Of a DNA stretch of 64,000 bases, positions 51,280 to 61,470 are shown piece after piece. Below the pieces are notes generated by a model. It worked only from the letters and a program-made list of their open reading frames with translations, searched no databases and was not told the DNA's origin. This DNA comes from Bacteroidota bacterium (GTDB lineage Bacteria; Bacteroidota; Bacteroidia; Palsa-965), in NCBI GenBank assembly GCA_013298545.1, contig JAAFIA010000006.1:24500-88499 (forward strand), read 5' to 3'. The translations under genes and the position numbers were made by a program. Within the stretch, counting starts at the first letter, position 1, and each line of letters begins with the position of its first letter.

Positions 51280-54200
51280 TTATTCTTTGATAATTGTTTG
51301 ACGAGAAACTCCACTTGCCGTTTGGATCATCAGAAAATATGTTCCAGCGGTATAGGGAAGCAAGTCGATTTCGTAAACGGAATTGTATTGACCAAGCAAT
51401 GCGCCATTCAAATTATAGAGCATAATATTTTCAATCGGTTCTGAAGAACGAATGAATACCTTATCCTGTGCTGGATTTGGGAATACTTCTACAAAAGCGG
51501 TTTCTGCCAATTCATTTTCGGCGTTTTCATTTGCTTTGAAAGTAGATTCTTCTGGATTTTTGTCTAGTGTTGTAAGATTTGCACCAAACGTAACCGTACA
51601 CGCCGAACTACTTGGTGGGCCATAAGCTGGACCAGATCCACTTTGGTATTGTACTTCAACCGTCCATGTATAACTTTGATTGTTAACAAGACCAGGAACT
51701 TGCGCAAAATAAATGTAGTTTGATGTTTGTGCGCGTTGACCAATCAGCGTTGATCCGATATAAAAGCTAAACCGATAGCCAATAGCACCCGAAACAGCCG
51801 TTGCAACTGTATAGCCTGTACTGCGCGAGTAGGTATTGCCACACGGAACGGTAGTTTGCGGTGCGGCAAAAGTAATGGTACACGCATTGCTGCTTTCTGG
51901 CCCCCACGCTGTTCCTCCTGCCGCTAAATTATACTCTGCGGCAACAGTCCATTTATACGTTGTACCATAAGACAACATGGGATACTGATTGAAATAAATG
52001 TACACCGAACTCTGAACGGTTTGTGCTACAATAGCATTGCTAATATTATCGTAGAATGTAATGCGATAATTAACCGCCGCTCCAGGTGCAATAACGGCTG
52101 AATAAGCATTCTTGTTTGTGAAGGTTACATTACATGGAAGTGTAGCCGTTGCAGCACCAAACGTAATGGTACAATTCGGATTACTTTCTGCGCCAAAACC
52201 ATTTCCGGTATTAACCGCTACTGTCCATTTGTACGTTGTTCCGTAAAATAAACCCGTTACGTTAGAGAACGTAATAATGCGCGAACTCTGCGTACGTTGT
52301 GCAACCACAGCATTTGAAATATTATCGTAAAAAGTAAAACGGTAGCTGATGGCATTGGCAACATACGAAGCATAAACACTGCTTGCAAAACGGGTGAATG
52401 TTAATCCGCAAGGAACCGTTGCCGTAGCACACGTAATCACGTTGATATTGGCTGTTGCAGAAGCCGTACAACCAGCCACATCCGTCCCAACAACAGTATA
52501 TGTACCAGAAGATGCCGGTGTAAATGGAACGGCATTGGTAATACCACCTGACCAAGCATACGTTGATGCGCCGCTTGCCGTTAATGTGGCTTGCGTGCCA
52601 TTGCAAACAATTCCGTTTGATGGATTAGAAGTTACCGTAATCGTTGGCGAATTGGCAACAATGATAGTTACCGTTGCTGTAAAGGTATTGAAGCATTCGT
52701 TGGTAATGGTACATGAATACGTTCCTACACCCAAACCTGTTGCTGTAGCCGAAGTTCCGCCGCTTGGCAACCAATTGTAGGTAAACGAATTTCCACCACT
52801 CGCAACAACCGTAGCGGTACCATTTGTAGCGGTTAAACAAGGAACATTAGTTTGTGAAGTTGTTGCACTTACCGTTCCGCATGGGATTGGTGCGAGCACA
52901 CGCGCAAAACGATTTTTGCCCGTTCCATCATAGCTGGTAAAATCACCACCAATAAGCACTTTGCCATCGGCTTGAACAGCAACAGAATTGAGTAATGTTG
53001 TTGAACCAGTACCCGGATTAAACGAAGCATCAAGAGAACCATTGGTCAATACGCAAGCCAAGAAATTGCGTCCTGTTCCGTTGTAAGAAGTGAATTGCCC
53101 ACCGATAATAATTTTGCCATCGCTCTCGAGAGCCGAACTGAAAATAGTATTGTTTGCGCCTGTTCCCGGATTGAATGTATTATCAATTGTTCCATCGGTA
53201 TTCAGGCGAGCAATTTTACTGCGCGCTGTTCCATTGTAATTATTAAATGCACCCACAAGAATTGCCTTTCCATCTGCTTGCAACAAAATATTGTGAACGT
53301 TTCCATCGCACGAAGTACCAACGGGGTAAGTATTGTCTTGGTTTCCATTGGCATCAATACGGAGAAAACGATTTACAGCAATACCATTGTAGCTGGTAAA
53401 AAATCCGCCCACAAGCATTTTCCCATCACTTTGAATTGCAATGCTGTAAACACCATTGTTGGCGCGCGAACCCGTTGTAAACGTAGCATCCGTTGAACCA
53501 TCTGTATTTAAACGCAGAATACGATCATTGCCCGTATTGTTAAAGCTCGTAAATAAACCGCCAACCACATGTTTGCCATCGCTCTGAATGGCAATTGTAT
53601 AAACCGTATTGTTTGCACCACTTGTAGGCGTATTGCTATATGTTCCATCCAATGTGCCATTGGTATTGAGTCGTGCAATACGCGAACGCAATGAACCATT
53701 GTAACTAGAAAATCCGCCGCCAATCACCACTTTACCATCCGCTTGCAAGGCAACGGCATATACCGGACCATTGCAGCCCGTTCCAACATTGAACGAACCG
53801 TCGAGCGAACCATCGGCATTCAAACGCGCAATATAATTTGAGGAAACACCATTATAAATTGTAAAATCGCCGCCAATAAGAATTTTTCCGTCTGGCTGAA
53901 CAACACTCGCACGAATCAATCCGTTTGCACCTGTTCCCGGATTCATCGTCAAGTCCACACTTCCGTTTGCATTTAGCCGAACAATGCGGCCACGTCCAGT
54001 AACATTGAAATACGTAAACGTACCACCAACGATAACCTTACCATCTGTTTGCAAACTCAACGTATAAACTGGATTTCCGCCACCACTTCCTACATCAAAC
54101 GACGTATCCCATGTACCATCGGTATTGAGGCGAATGATGCGGTTGATGCCCACATTATTATAGAATGTTTGATCGCCACCAAAAATCACTTTGCCATCAG

Positions 54201-55128
54201 GCTGAATGATACAAGCACGAACCGGAAAATTTGCGCCCGTTCCAACAGTATAAGTTGCATCAAGAGTTCCATTGGTATTTAAGCGCGCAATACGATTAAT
54301 AGCTGTTCCATTGTATGAAGTAAAACCACCTGCAATAACCACTTTGCCGTCGCTTTGCAAAACACAAGCATTGACACTCACATTGGCGCCCGTTCCAGGC
54401 GTAAACGAAGCATCGAGTGCTCCCGTGGTAGTGATACGCGCCATACGCACACGCGCTGTTCCGTTGTAGGTCGTGAAATTTCCACCGATCACAATATTGC
54501 CATCTGTCTGAACAGCAATTGCATAAACGATATTATTGGCCGCAGTACCCGGCGCAAAACTTACGTCAAGCGTTCCGTCTGTATTTAAACGTGCTACGCG
54601 GTTGCGTCCTGTACCATTATATGTTGTAAAATCGCCGCCGATGAGTATTTTCCCATCGGATTGTAAAACGATTGTACGGATCGCATTGTTTGCGGCAGTA
54701 CCTGCTGTAAAACTAGGGTCAATTGTTCCATCCGTATTCAAGCGTACAATACGATTTCTGGTGCTTCCATTGAAACTGGTAAAATCGCCACCCACGAGGA
54801 TTTTTCCGTCAGGCTGAACAACAATCGCTCGAACTAAGTTATCCGCAGCCGTTCCGGTTGTAAAACTCGCATCAGGCGAACCATCGCTATTGACACGCAA
54901 AATGCGGTTGTAGGCAACGCCATTGTAGTTCAGAAAACTACCACCGAGGATGATTTTCCCATCGGCCTGAACTGCTGTTCCAAGCACATTGTTATCAGCG
55001 CCATCGCCATTGCCAAGGCCGCCGTCGAAGGTATTGAAAGATGCATCAATTGCACCAGATTGCGCTTGGAGATTAGCTCCGAAAAGGAGACAAAAAAGCG
55101 CAATGAAAGGAATGTATTTTTTGTACAT
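51280..55128 (-). CDS. 1282-residue delta-60 repeat protein with T9SS sorting domain
   Basis: A signal peptide (about 1-22) precedes 14 delta-60 repeats, each with a core like Q-x-DGK-xxxGGxF and a N-x-R-xx-RLNxDGxxD turn; they fill residues 25-750 with a period of about 50 residues. These likely fold as a beta-propeller or solenoid. A SprB-like Ig domain (GTATVVASGGNSFTYNWLPS near 780-830) and three copies of a C-x-TFT...Y-x-F-FYD...YKWTV unit follow (about 900-1200). The end is a type A T9SS sorting domain (EVFPNPAQDKVFIRS). It would be a large surface adhesin or repeat protein of unknown ligand. It lies where gldE stands in related genomes. Confidence 0.88.
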   Translation of the reverse strand: MYKKYIPFIALFCLLFGANLQAQSGAIDASFNTFDGGLGNGDGADNNVLGTAVQADGKIILGGSFLNYNGVAYNRILRVNSDGSPDASFTTGTAADNLVRAIVVQPDGKILVGGDFTSFNGSTRNRIVRLNTDGTIDPSFTAGTAANNAIRTIVLQSDGKILIGGDFTTYNGTGRNRVARLNTDGTLDVSFAPGTAANNIVYAIAVQTDGNIVIGGNFTTYNGTARVRMARITTTGALDASFTPGTGANVSVNACVLQSDGKVVIAGGFTSYNGTAINRIARLNTNGTLDATYTVGTGANFPVRACIIQPDGKVIFGGDQTFYNNVGINRIIRLNTDGTWDTSFDVGSGGGNPVYTLSLQTDGKVIVGGTFTYFNVTGRGRIVRLNANGSVDLTMNPGTGANGLIRASVVQPDGKILIGGDFTIYNGVSSNYIARLNADGSLDGSFNVGTGCNGPVYAVALQADGKVVIGGGFSSYNGSLRSRIARLNTNGTLDGTYSNTPTSGANNTVYTIAIQSDGKHVVGGLFTSFNNTGNDRILRLNTDGSTDATFTTGSRANNGVYSIAIQSDGKMLVGGFFTSYNGIAVNRFLRIDANGNQDNTYPVGTSCDGNVHNILLQADGKAILVGAFNNYNGTARSKIARLNTDGTIDNTFNPGTGANNTIFSSALESDGKIIIGGQFTSYNGTGRNFLACVLTNGSLDASFNPGTGSTTLLNSVAVQADGKVLIGGDFTSYDGTGKNRFARVLAPIPCGTVSATTSQTNVPCLTATNGTATVVASGGNSFTYNWLPSGGTSATATGLGVGTYSCTITNECFNTFTATVTIIVANSPTITVTSNPSNGIVCNGTQATLTASGASTYAWSGGITNAVPFTPASSGTYTVVGTDVAGCTASATANINVITCATATVPCGLTFTRFASSVYASYVANAISYRFTFYDNISNAVVAQRTQSSRIITFSNVTGLFYGTTYKWTVAVNTGNGFGAESNPNCTITFGAATATLPCNVTFTNKNAYSAVIAPGAAVNYRITFYDNISNAIVAQTVQSSVYIYFNQYPMLSYGTTYKWTVAAEYNLAAGGTAWGPESSNACTITFAAPQTTVPCGNTYSRSTGYTVATAVSGAIGYRFSFYIGSTLIGQRAQTSNYIYFAQVPGLVNNQSYTWTVEVQYQSGSGPAYGPPSSSACTVTFGANLTTLDKNPEESTFKANENAENELAETAFVEVFPNPAQDKVFIRSSEPIENIMLYNLNGALLGQYNSVYEIDLLPYTAGTYFLMIQTASGVSRQTIIKE

Positions 55129-55163
55129 GATATGCGTATTTGGGTCAAATCTGGGGCTTGGTG

Positions 55164-55171
55164 CAAAATTA
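55164..55171 (-). promoter_or_regulatory. -7 element TAATTTTG for the delta-60 protein
   Basis: Exact TAnnTTTG match on the minus strand, 35 bp before the ATG at 55128. Confidence 0.5.
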
Positions 55172-55271
55172 GGTCTTTTAAATGATAGCGCAGCTTACCA
55201 AAAACCAGACCAAATCATCCACACTCAAGCACAATCATGTACGATAAAGAGGCAAAAAAGGTTTTGAAATG

Positions 55272-55742
55272 TTATCCTTTTCGTTTCTTCTTTCCCGCAA
55301 CAAGCTCTTTTAGGGCCAGATCAATGCCCGGACTCCAGAATTGCCAGCCCAACCAGCTATCGGCAAGCATAAAATAAGGAAGCACTTTGCCGTTATGGCT
55401 AAACGCCTTTTTGTCGTCATCTGTTAAAAAAACAACGTAGGCATTATTGGCCATTAGCGCATTTCCTTGTTGTGTGTCGGTATTTGGATCAACAGTATTT
55501 TGAATGCCTTGCACGGCAATGGTATCGCCCGTATGCAGGGTTTTACTTTTATAAACCGACTCAACGACACAGCGCACAGGACCAAATTCGGGCGCATTGG
55601 CTTGTTTTGCCAGCCCAGCCGTTTGAATGACGCGGACTACCAGTACATGGTCTGACGATTTAAACAGTTTTTTAAACTGTGTTGTTTGTTGTGCTTGCGC
55701 GGAAGCTGCAAGCAGGAGGAGGAAAAAAGTGATGTAGCGCAT
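55272..55742 (-). CDS. exported protein of unknown function
   Basis: 156 residues with a clean signal peptide (about 1-18). The mature part alternates hydrophobic strands with charged turns (HVLVVRVIQTAGLAKQAN, then CVVESVYKSKTLHTGDTIAV), which suggests a small beta domain. One Cys and a basic end (AGKKKRKG). I cannot assign a family. It lies between the delta-60 gene and gldD, in the place usually taken by gldE. Confidence 0.7.
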   Translation of the reverse strand: MRYITFFLLLLAASAQAQQTTQFKKLFKSSDHVLVVRVIQTAGLAKQANAPEFGPVRCVVESVYKSKTLHTGDTIAVQGIQNTVDPNTDTQQGNALMANNAYVVFLTDDDKKAFSHNGKVLPYFMLADSWLGWQFWSPGIDLALKELVAGKKKRKG

Positions 55743-55865
55743 AAAATGGTTCTTGGTACAATTTTACAACAATACAGGCAAGGGCCGTGCCGTTTTTTAA
55801 AAACCAAGAACAAATCGGCCTTTGGCCAAATCGCAAGTTGAGCCATAAAAACTCAACAAGTCCTT

Positions 55866-55873
55866 TATCTTTG
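55866..55873 (+). promoter_or_regulatory. -7 element TATCTTTG close to the gldD start
   Basis: Exact TAnnTTTG match ending 4 nt before the ATG at 55878. A leaderless transcript or a start at the second Met (55884) would follow. Confidence 0.6.
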
Positions 55874-55877
55874 CTTC

Positions 55878-56579
55878 ATGAATATGCGCTCCTATTTCGT
55901 TAGTTTATTTTTCGTGAGTTGTTGCTCCGTGCTCGTTTTTTCTTCATGTGGCGAAGATGATGATGAAAGCGGAACGCCCAAACCGCGCGGATATTTTCGG
56001 GTTGCATTCCCAGAGAAAAAATATGTCGCGTACAACGAAGATTGTCCCTATTCCTTTGAAATCCCAGACTATTCTAAAATGAACCAAAGCCGAAAAGGGC
56101 AAGCGCAACCTTGTTGGAAAGATTGGGAATTTCCACAATTCAATGCTACTGTTCACTTAAGCTATATTCCCATCCAACACGATAGCGATCTGACGCATGC
56201 TGTCAATTCGAGTTGGGAACTGATTGAGAAACATGGAAAAGTATCGTCTGGTATGCGCGACTCAATCATCATGCGTAAAAAAAACAGGGTTTATGGTGTA
56301 GTTGTGAAATTGGGTGGCAATGCGGCTTCACAGATGCAATTCTTCCTCACCGATAGCAGCCATCATTTTATGCGTGGCGCGCTTTATTTCTTTGCACCGC
56401 CTAACAAAGATTCGCTTCGCCCTATGCTCGATTTTATTGCAACCGATATTTACAAAATGGCGGAAACGTTGAAATGGAAATACCCGACAGACTCATTTGT
56501 TGTGCCCATAGTAGATGAATCAGAAGCCGAACGCCGAGAAGACCTCGATCGACCGTATATCAATATTGGAGACAAATAA
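55878..56579 (+). CDS. gldD: gliding motility lipoprotein GldD
   Basis: 233 residues. The lipoprotein signal ends in VFSSC (Cys24). The mature start PKPRGYFRVAFPEKKYVAY is the GldD signature, and CPYSFEIPDYSK follows. GldD is an outer-membrane or periplasmic lipoprotein needed for gliding and for T9SS function in Flavobacterium. The gene usually comes after mutY, ssb and gldE. Here mutY and ssb are in place, but no gldE is present, and two genes on the opposite strand lie between. The FAD gene follows after 9 bp. Confidence 0.93.
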   Translation: MNMRSYFVSLFFVSCCSVLVFSSCGEDDDESGTPKPRGYFRVAFPEKKYVAYNEDCPYSFEIPDYSKMNQSRKGQAQPCWKDWEFPQFNATVHLSYIPIQHDSDLTHAVNSSWELIEKHGKVSSGMRDSIIMRKKNRVYGVVVKLGGNAASQMQFFLTDSSHHFMRGALYFFAPPNKDSLRPMLDFIATDIYKMAETLKWKYPTDSFVVPIVDESEAERREDLDRPYINIGDK

Positions 56580-56588
56580 TTTTACGTT

Positions 56589-57932
56589 GTGAGAATCGCA
56601 ATCATTGGTGGCGGTGCAGCCGGAACACTTTTCGTAGCAAATTGGCTAAAGCGCGCATCGTCAACAGACGAACTCATTTGGATGGAGCAATCTGGCAATT
56701 TTGGTGCGGGTCTTGCTTATAGCGAAGCGAATCAGGATTACCACATACTCAATGTGCGTGCGGGGCAAATGCATGCATACACAGACGATCCGAATCATTT
56801 TTTGCGGTGGATGAATGGCAATGGTTTTCCGTGCAATCCAGAAGATTTTATTGCGCGGAAATTATATGGTCGCTACCTCAAAGCGATTGCGGATAAATGT
56901 TTGACCGATTCGCGTGTGCAAGGCTTTACGCAGGAAGTCATTAGCCTTTCGGAGAAAAATCAAGCTTGGGAAATCAAACTAATTGATACAACAATTATTT
57001 CTTGCGATTCGATTATTCTTGCAACGGGCAATTTACTCCCCGCCCGCCCCACCGCACTTCCGCCCGCACTCAACAACCATCCCGCATACCAACGCAATCC
57101 CTGGCACTACAACACACCTACAAATCCAGACGCAACTATTTTATTGCTTGGCGCAGGATTAACCATGATCGATCAGCTACTTCACCTGCAAGCAATTGAA
57201 CACCGCGGAAAAATTATTTCGCTCTCGCCACACGGATTTTTACCCCTTGCGCATCCTACCTTCCCGCAAAAATGGCCGCTCGACGAATCGCTGATGCTTG
57301 CACATCGAAGTCCGCTTGAATGGCTGCGTTTTTTCAGGGAGCAAATTCAAAAAGCTCAAGCAGGAAAATACGATGTATTTGCTGTGGCTGATGCGTTTCG
57401 CCCGTATGTGCAAACCATTTGGCAAAGTTGGAATAAAACTGAACACGAAGCATTTCGCCAACATTTGCGGCATCGTTGGGCGCAACTGCGACACCGTTTG
57501 CCCATGAAGGTTGCTAAAAAAATAGATGTCTTAAAAAATTCCGGACAATTAGAAATTCATGCCGGACGCTTGCTCGAAGTGACGAACGAAGGCGAACGAT
57601 TGCGTGTGCGTTGGCAGGTGCGTGGAACAGGTGAAATAAAAGCAATGGATGTCGATTTGCTAGTGAATTGCACAGGACCATCTTCGCGTTTTGAATCGGA
57701 CGGAAGTGTGTTACTAAAAAATCTATTGGCAGAAAATATACTTATCCAAGATGCTGAACAACTTGGTTTTGCGGCCTTGCCATCGGGCGCATTGAAAAAA
57801 CCGGATGGCAATTCATACACTCATGCGTTTGCGCTGGGCAATTTGCTTCGCGGTACGTTGTGGGAAATTACAGCCGTTCCAGATATACGCAAGCATATCG
57901 GACAAGTGCTCGATTTGCTCTTGGCGAAATGA
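56589..57932 (+). CDS. FAD/NAD(P)-binding protein of the NAD_binding_9 family
   Basis: 447 residues starting at GTG. A Rossmann motif lies at the N-terminus (IAIIGGGAAGTLFVANWL, residues 3-20), and a second dinucleotide motif in ATILLLGAGLTMIDQLL near 180-196. GAGLAYSEANQDYHILNVRA near 38-57 is the mark of the HpnW-like or NAD_binding_9 group. These proteins are flavoproteins of unclear substrate, some linked to carotenoid or hopanoid paths. The short gap to gldD suggests a common transcript. No membrane segment. Confidence 0.82.
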   Translation: MRIAIIGGGAAGTLFVANWLKRASSTDELIWMEQSGNFGAGLAYSEANQDYHILNVRAGQMHAYTDDPNHFLRWMNGNGFPCNPEDFIARKLYGRYLKAIADKCLTDSRVQGFTQEVISLSEKNQAWEIKLIDTTIISCDSIILATGNLLPARPTALPPALNNHPAYQRNPWHYNTPTNPDATILLLGAGLTMIDQLLHLQAIEHRGKIISLSPHGFLPLAHPTFPQKWPLDESLMLAHRSPLEWLRFFREQIQKAQAGKYDVFAVADAFRPYVQTIWQSWNKTEHEAFRQHLRHRWAQLRHRLPMKVAKKIDVLKNSGQLEIHAGRLLEVTNEGERLRVRWQVRGTGEIKAMDVDLLVNCTGPSSRFESDGSVLLKNLLAENILIQDAEQLGFAALPSGALKKPDGNSYTHAFALGNLLRGTLWEITAVPDIRKHIGQVLDLLLAK

Positions 57933-57999
57933 GTTTTCAAAATCTTCGTCCTTTTCAGACAGTATTTTTTCGGTAACTTCGGGCTTCATTCAATTCATT

Positions 58000-60390
58000 A
58001 TGAAAAAGCTTGTTCTCCTTTTCGTTTTATGCGCGTTGACTTTGCGCTTGAGTGCGCAAACAGAAACCTATTCGCGTGTGCGTATCTACACCGATCGCGC
58101 GGGCATTGCGCGTATGGCCGCTGCCGGACTTCCGGTCGATCATGGTGAGTTTCGTCCGGGATATTGCCTAACAACCGAACTTTCGGCATCAGAAATTCTT
58201 CAAGTAGCGCAACTCGGTTTTGAGTTTGATGTTTTAATTCCTGATCTCAAAGCATACTACGCCACGCAAAATCAAAACAATGAGCGTAGTGGCAATCCAC
58301 AAGAATCGACACAGGCCGTAAGTTGCGTTACAGCACCCACTTTTGTAACGCCTACAAATTTTACATTGGGATCGATGGGCGGTTTCTTTACGCTCAACGA
58401 AATTTATTTTCACCTCGATAACATGGCGCAATTGTATCCCAATTTGATCAAGCCACGTGTTGCCATCGATAGTTCAAACACAACGCCGGAAGGTCGTTTT
58501 GTGTATTACTTGAAAATTTCTGACAATCCGAATGTGGATGAAACCGAACCTGAAATGTTGTACACGGCTGTGCATCATGCGCGCGAGCCTGCGGGTGTTT
58601 CGCAGTTGATTATGTACATGTATTACTTGCTCGAAAATTATGCGACCAATCCCGAAATTCAATACTTGGTCAACAACACCGAATTATATTTTATTCCTTG
58701 CGTCAATCCTGACGGCTATTTTTACAACGAAACAACCGATCCCAATGGTGGCGGCATGTGGCGTAAAAACCGAAAAGATAATCAAGATGGAACGTATGGC
58801 ATCGACTTGAATCGTAATTACGGTTATAATTTCGGTTTCGATAATCAAGGCTCATCGCCCAATACGTTTGCTGATACATACCGAGGACCATCCAGTTTTT
58901 CTGAGCCTGAAACGCAACAAGTAAAACTTCTTTGCGAACAACATCAATTTCGCATTGCCATCAATTACCACACGTATAGCAATTTATTAATTTGCCCTTG
59001 GGGCTATCAGGCGCAAACTTTTACACCTGATGCACCAACGTATAATGCTTGGGGCGCATTGCTGACAAAGGACAACAAATATGCATTTGGCACACCCGAC
59101 CAAACAGTTGGTTATACGGCAAATGGTTCGTCTGACGACTGGATGTATGGCGAACAAAATTCGAAACCGAAAATTATGGCCATGACACCAGAAGCAGGTG
59201 ATCAGGCAGACGGTTTTTGGCCAGCGCAAAATCGCATCATCGATATTTGTAAACTCAATTTACCGATGGATTTGTATGCTGCGCATCTCTTGCTTGCATT
59301 TGCAACAACGAAAGATACCGAGCGTCGTTTTCTGGCAAACGTTAATGGATATTTGAATTACGATGTACAACGTTTGGGTTTGGATAGCCCCGCGACTTAC
59401 ACCGTTTCGATTGTGCCTTTATCGCCGTGGATGACTTCGGTTGGTGCGCCTAGAACCTATACGTCGTTGAGTATATTGCAAACCGTTTCTGACTCGATCA
59501 GTTACACCTTGAATCCTGCAACACCAATTGGAACAGCACTTCCATACATCATACAAATCGGAAACGGAAATTATACTTGGAGCGATACGGTAACCAAAAT
59601 TTATGGTGTTCCTACGATTTTGTTTGCAAGCAATGGATCTGCGCTGACAGGATGGACATCCAACACGTGGAACACCACAACAAGTTCTTTTGTATCTGGT
59701 CCTTCGTCGATTACGGATAGCCCGAATGGCAATTATAATTCCAATGCCAATACACGCATTACCATGACCTCGCCTGTAAATCTGGCAAATGTTTCTGCAG
59801 CGCAATTGAGTTTTTACACACGCTTTGAACTTGAACCGGGATATGATTTTGCACAGGTTCAGGTCTCAAATGACAATGGCAACACATGGAATGCCTTGTG
59901 TGGTAAGTACACAACAAACAACAACAATCTAGATCAGGGATTTCCAACTTATACGGGCGTTCAAAGCGCGTGGGTCAAAGAAGAAATGTCGTTAGACGAT
60001 TACCTCGGACAATCTATTTTGGTGCGTTTTCGTTTAGGTGCCGATTTTGGGGTACAATTGGATGGTTTTTATTTCGACGATTTACTGCTCGAAGTACTTG
60101 ATACAACAACTATTGGCCTTACAGAAATAACGAGTGGCATGCCTATCGGCCAAAACATGCCGAATCCGGCTGATGGCTATACTTACATTGATTGTGGCCG
60201 CCCAGCAGTTAGCGGAACGCTTGAAATTATTGATGCGTATGGAAAATTAATTTTGGCGGAAAACATTGCCGAAGGCACTTCATCTTATCTGCTAAACACG
60301 GCAACGCTTGCGGTTGGGGTGTATTACTACCGTTGTGTTTTTGCCAATGGCGATGTTTCGGAAGTACGGAAGATGAGTGTGGTTCGTTAG
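58000..60390 (+). CDS. M14-family zinc carboxypeptidase with T9SS sorting domain
   Basis: 796 residues from the ATG at 58000 (a frame open from 57805 lies inside the previous gene). A signal peptide (about 1-19) and a propeptide lead into the peptidase domain, about 115-430: zinc ligands H193 and E196 in HHAREPAG, H324 in INYHTYSN, and catalytic E398 in MTPEAGD. IDLNRNYGYNFGF is the substrate Arg/Asn part. A beta-sandwich domain with the SWxSxTWNTT region follows, and the final 85 residues are a T9SS sorting domain (MPNPADGYTYIDC). It would trim C-terminal residues from peptides outside the cell. Confidence 0.93.
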   Translation: MKKLVLLFVLCALTLRLSAQTETYSRVRIYTDRAGIARMAAAGLPVDHGEFRPGYCLTTELSASEILQVAQLGFEFDVLIPDLKAYYATQNQNNERSGNPQESTQAVSCVTAPTFVTPTNFTLGSMGGFFTLNEIYFHLDNMAQLYPNLIKPRVAIDSSNTTPEGRFVYYLKISDNPNVDETEPEMLYTAVHHAREPAGVSQLIMYMYYLLENYATNPEIQYLVNNTELYFIPCVNPDGYFYNETTDPNGGGMWRKNRKDNQDGTYGIDLNRNYGYNFGFDNQGSSPNTFADTYRGPSSFSEPETQQVKLLCEQHQFRIAINYHTYSNLLICPWGYQAQTFTPDAPTYNAWGALLTKDNKYAFGTPDQTVGYTANGSSDDWMYGEQNSKPKIMAMTPEAGDQADGFWPAQNRIIDICKLNLPMDLYAAHLLLAFATTKDTERRFLANVNGYLNYDVQRLGLDSPATYTVSIVPLSPWMTSVGAPRTYTSLSILQTVSDSISYTLNPATPIGTALPYIIQIGNGNYTWSDTVTKIYGVPTILFASNGSALTGWTSNTWNTTTSSFVSGPSSITDSPNGNYNSNANTRITMTSPVNLANVSAAQLSFYTRFELEPGYDFAQVQVSNDNGNTWNALCGKYTTNNNNLDQGFPTYTGVQSAWVKEEMSLDDYLGQSILVRFRLGADFGVQLDGFYFDDLLLEVLDTTTIGLTEITSGMPIGQNMPNPADGYTYIDCGRPAVSGTLEIIDAYGKLILAENIAEGTSSYLLNTATLAVGVYYYRCVFANGDVSEVRKMSVVR

Positions 60391-60398
60391 AGGTTGGA

Positions 60399-61466
60399 TC
60401 ATTTTTTTGAAACACTTGTTTTCATCAACACCGCAAACTGCACTCCAAAAATCAAGTGCACTAAAATCAAATGCAGGGGTTGTACAAACGCTGGAATAGA
60501 AAAATTGTGCATAAAGACACCAACACCATATTCGGCAACAATCAAAATCAATAAGGCGTAGCATAGCTTGCGCAGATTGCCAACCGGTTTTGTTTTGCGA
60601 AGCAAATAAAACAAGGCTATTGTATAAAGCACAGTAAGCATAGCCATGATTTGATGTATGAGGTACTTCCCATCCAGTTGACCAATCCAACTTTCGCGCG
60701 ACGCCGATTCGCCTGCCGCTGCATGAATCGTATCAATTTGTTGACGCACCATGACCCCAACAAGTATTTGCGTTATCGTCAATACAAGCGCAACAACAAC
60801 ACCCAACTTCAAAACGTTAGAAATTTCATGCCTCGATTCGGCAAAAAACCGTTTGCGTATGCGTTGCTGTACAAAAATGATAATGGCCACCATAATCATG
60901 GCACTAAACATGTGCATCGAAATGGTTAAAGGTTTCAAATTGGTATCTACAACTACTTTTCCCAACCAACCCACAAAGGCCAACACAAAAATTCCGAATA
61001 CCAACAAAAGCGACGTGAGCATATCTTTTTTGAAACGAAATAAACTCAAGCCCAATAAAACAAGTGTAGCAAATGCACTCAATGCGCCTAACAAGCGATT
61101 GATGTATTCAATCCATGTTTGCTTGACAATAAATTTTGCATAATTGTGTTGTGGGTATTTTTCCCAATTACTTCGCTCAAAATTTTCGCCCGAAATAAAA
61201 TCTGCTTTTGCGCGCCACAACGTATCATTCACAATGATCAAGCGGCCCTTGCCATATTCTTCTTGCTTTTGGAAATACACTTCGGTTGGATCGGTTGGTG
61301 GAATAAAAAACCCAAAACATTTTGGCCAATCGGGACAACCCATGCCTGAACCAGTAGCGCGAACCACCGAGCCGGCAAGAATAACCAAATACAAAGAAAT
61401 TAATGTGAAGGTGGCAAAACGTAAGAAAAAACGTTCACTCTGGAGAAATTGAATCAGCGGTTTCAC
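60399..61466 (-). CDS. ctaA: heme A synthase, COX15/CtaA
   Basis: 355 residues starting at GTG, with eight membrane helices in two halves. It oxidises the methyl group of heme O to make heme A for aa3-type terminal oxidase. Signatures are GSVVRATGSGMGCPDWPKC near 32-50 and EYINRLLGA near 130-138, with the helical His ligands. The loop with KFIVKQTWIEYIN is typical of the longer CtaA form of this phylum. The promoter TAATTTTG ends 4 nt before the GTG. It is convergent with the M14 gene, 8 bp away. Confidence 0.93.
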   Translation of the reverse strand: MKPLIQFLQSERFFLRFATFTLISLYLVILAGSVVRATGSGMGCPDWPKCFGFFIPPTDPTEVYFQKQEEYGKGRLIIVNDTLWRAKADFISGENFERSNWEKYPQHNYAKFIVKQTWIEYINRLLGALSAFATLVLLGLSLFRFKKDMLTSLLLVFGIFVLAFVGWLGKVVVDTNLKPLTISMHMFSAMIMVAIIIFVQQRIRKRFFAESRHEISNVLKLGVVVALVLTITQILVGVMVRQQIDTIHAAAGESASRESWIGQLDGKYLIHQIMAMLTVLYTIALFYLLRKTKPVGNLRKLCYALLILIVAEYGVGVFMHNFSIPAFVQPLHLILVHLIFGVQFAVLMKTSVSKK

Positions 61467-61470
61467 GAAG

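Noticed and set aside
52394..52780. Long open frames on the opposite strand of the delta-60, Ig-like and PKD genes
   Set aside because: They arise from biased codon use in repeat proteins, have no start signals and no family match.
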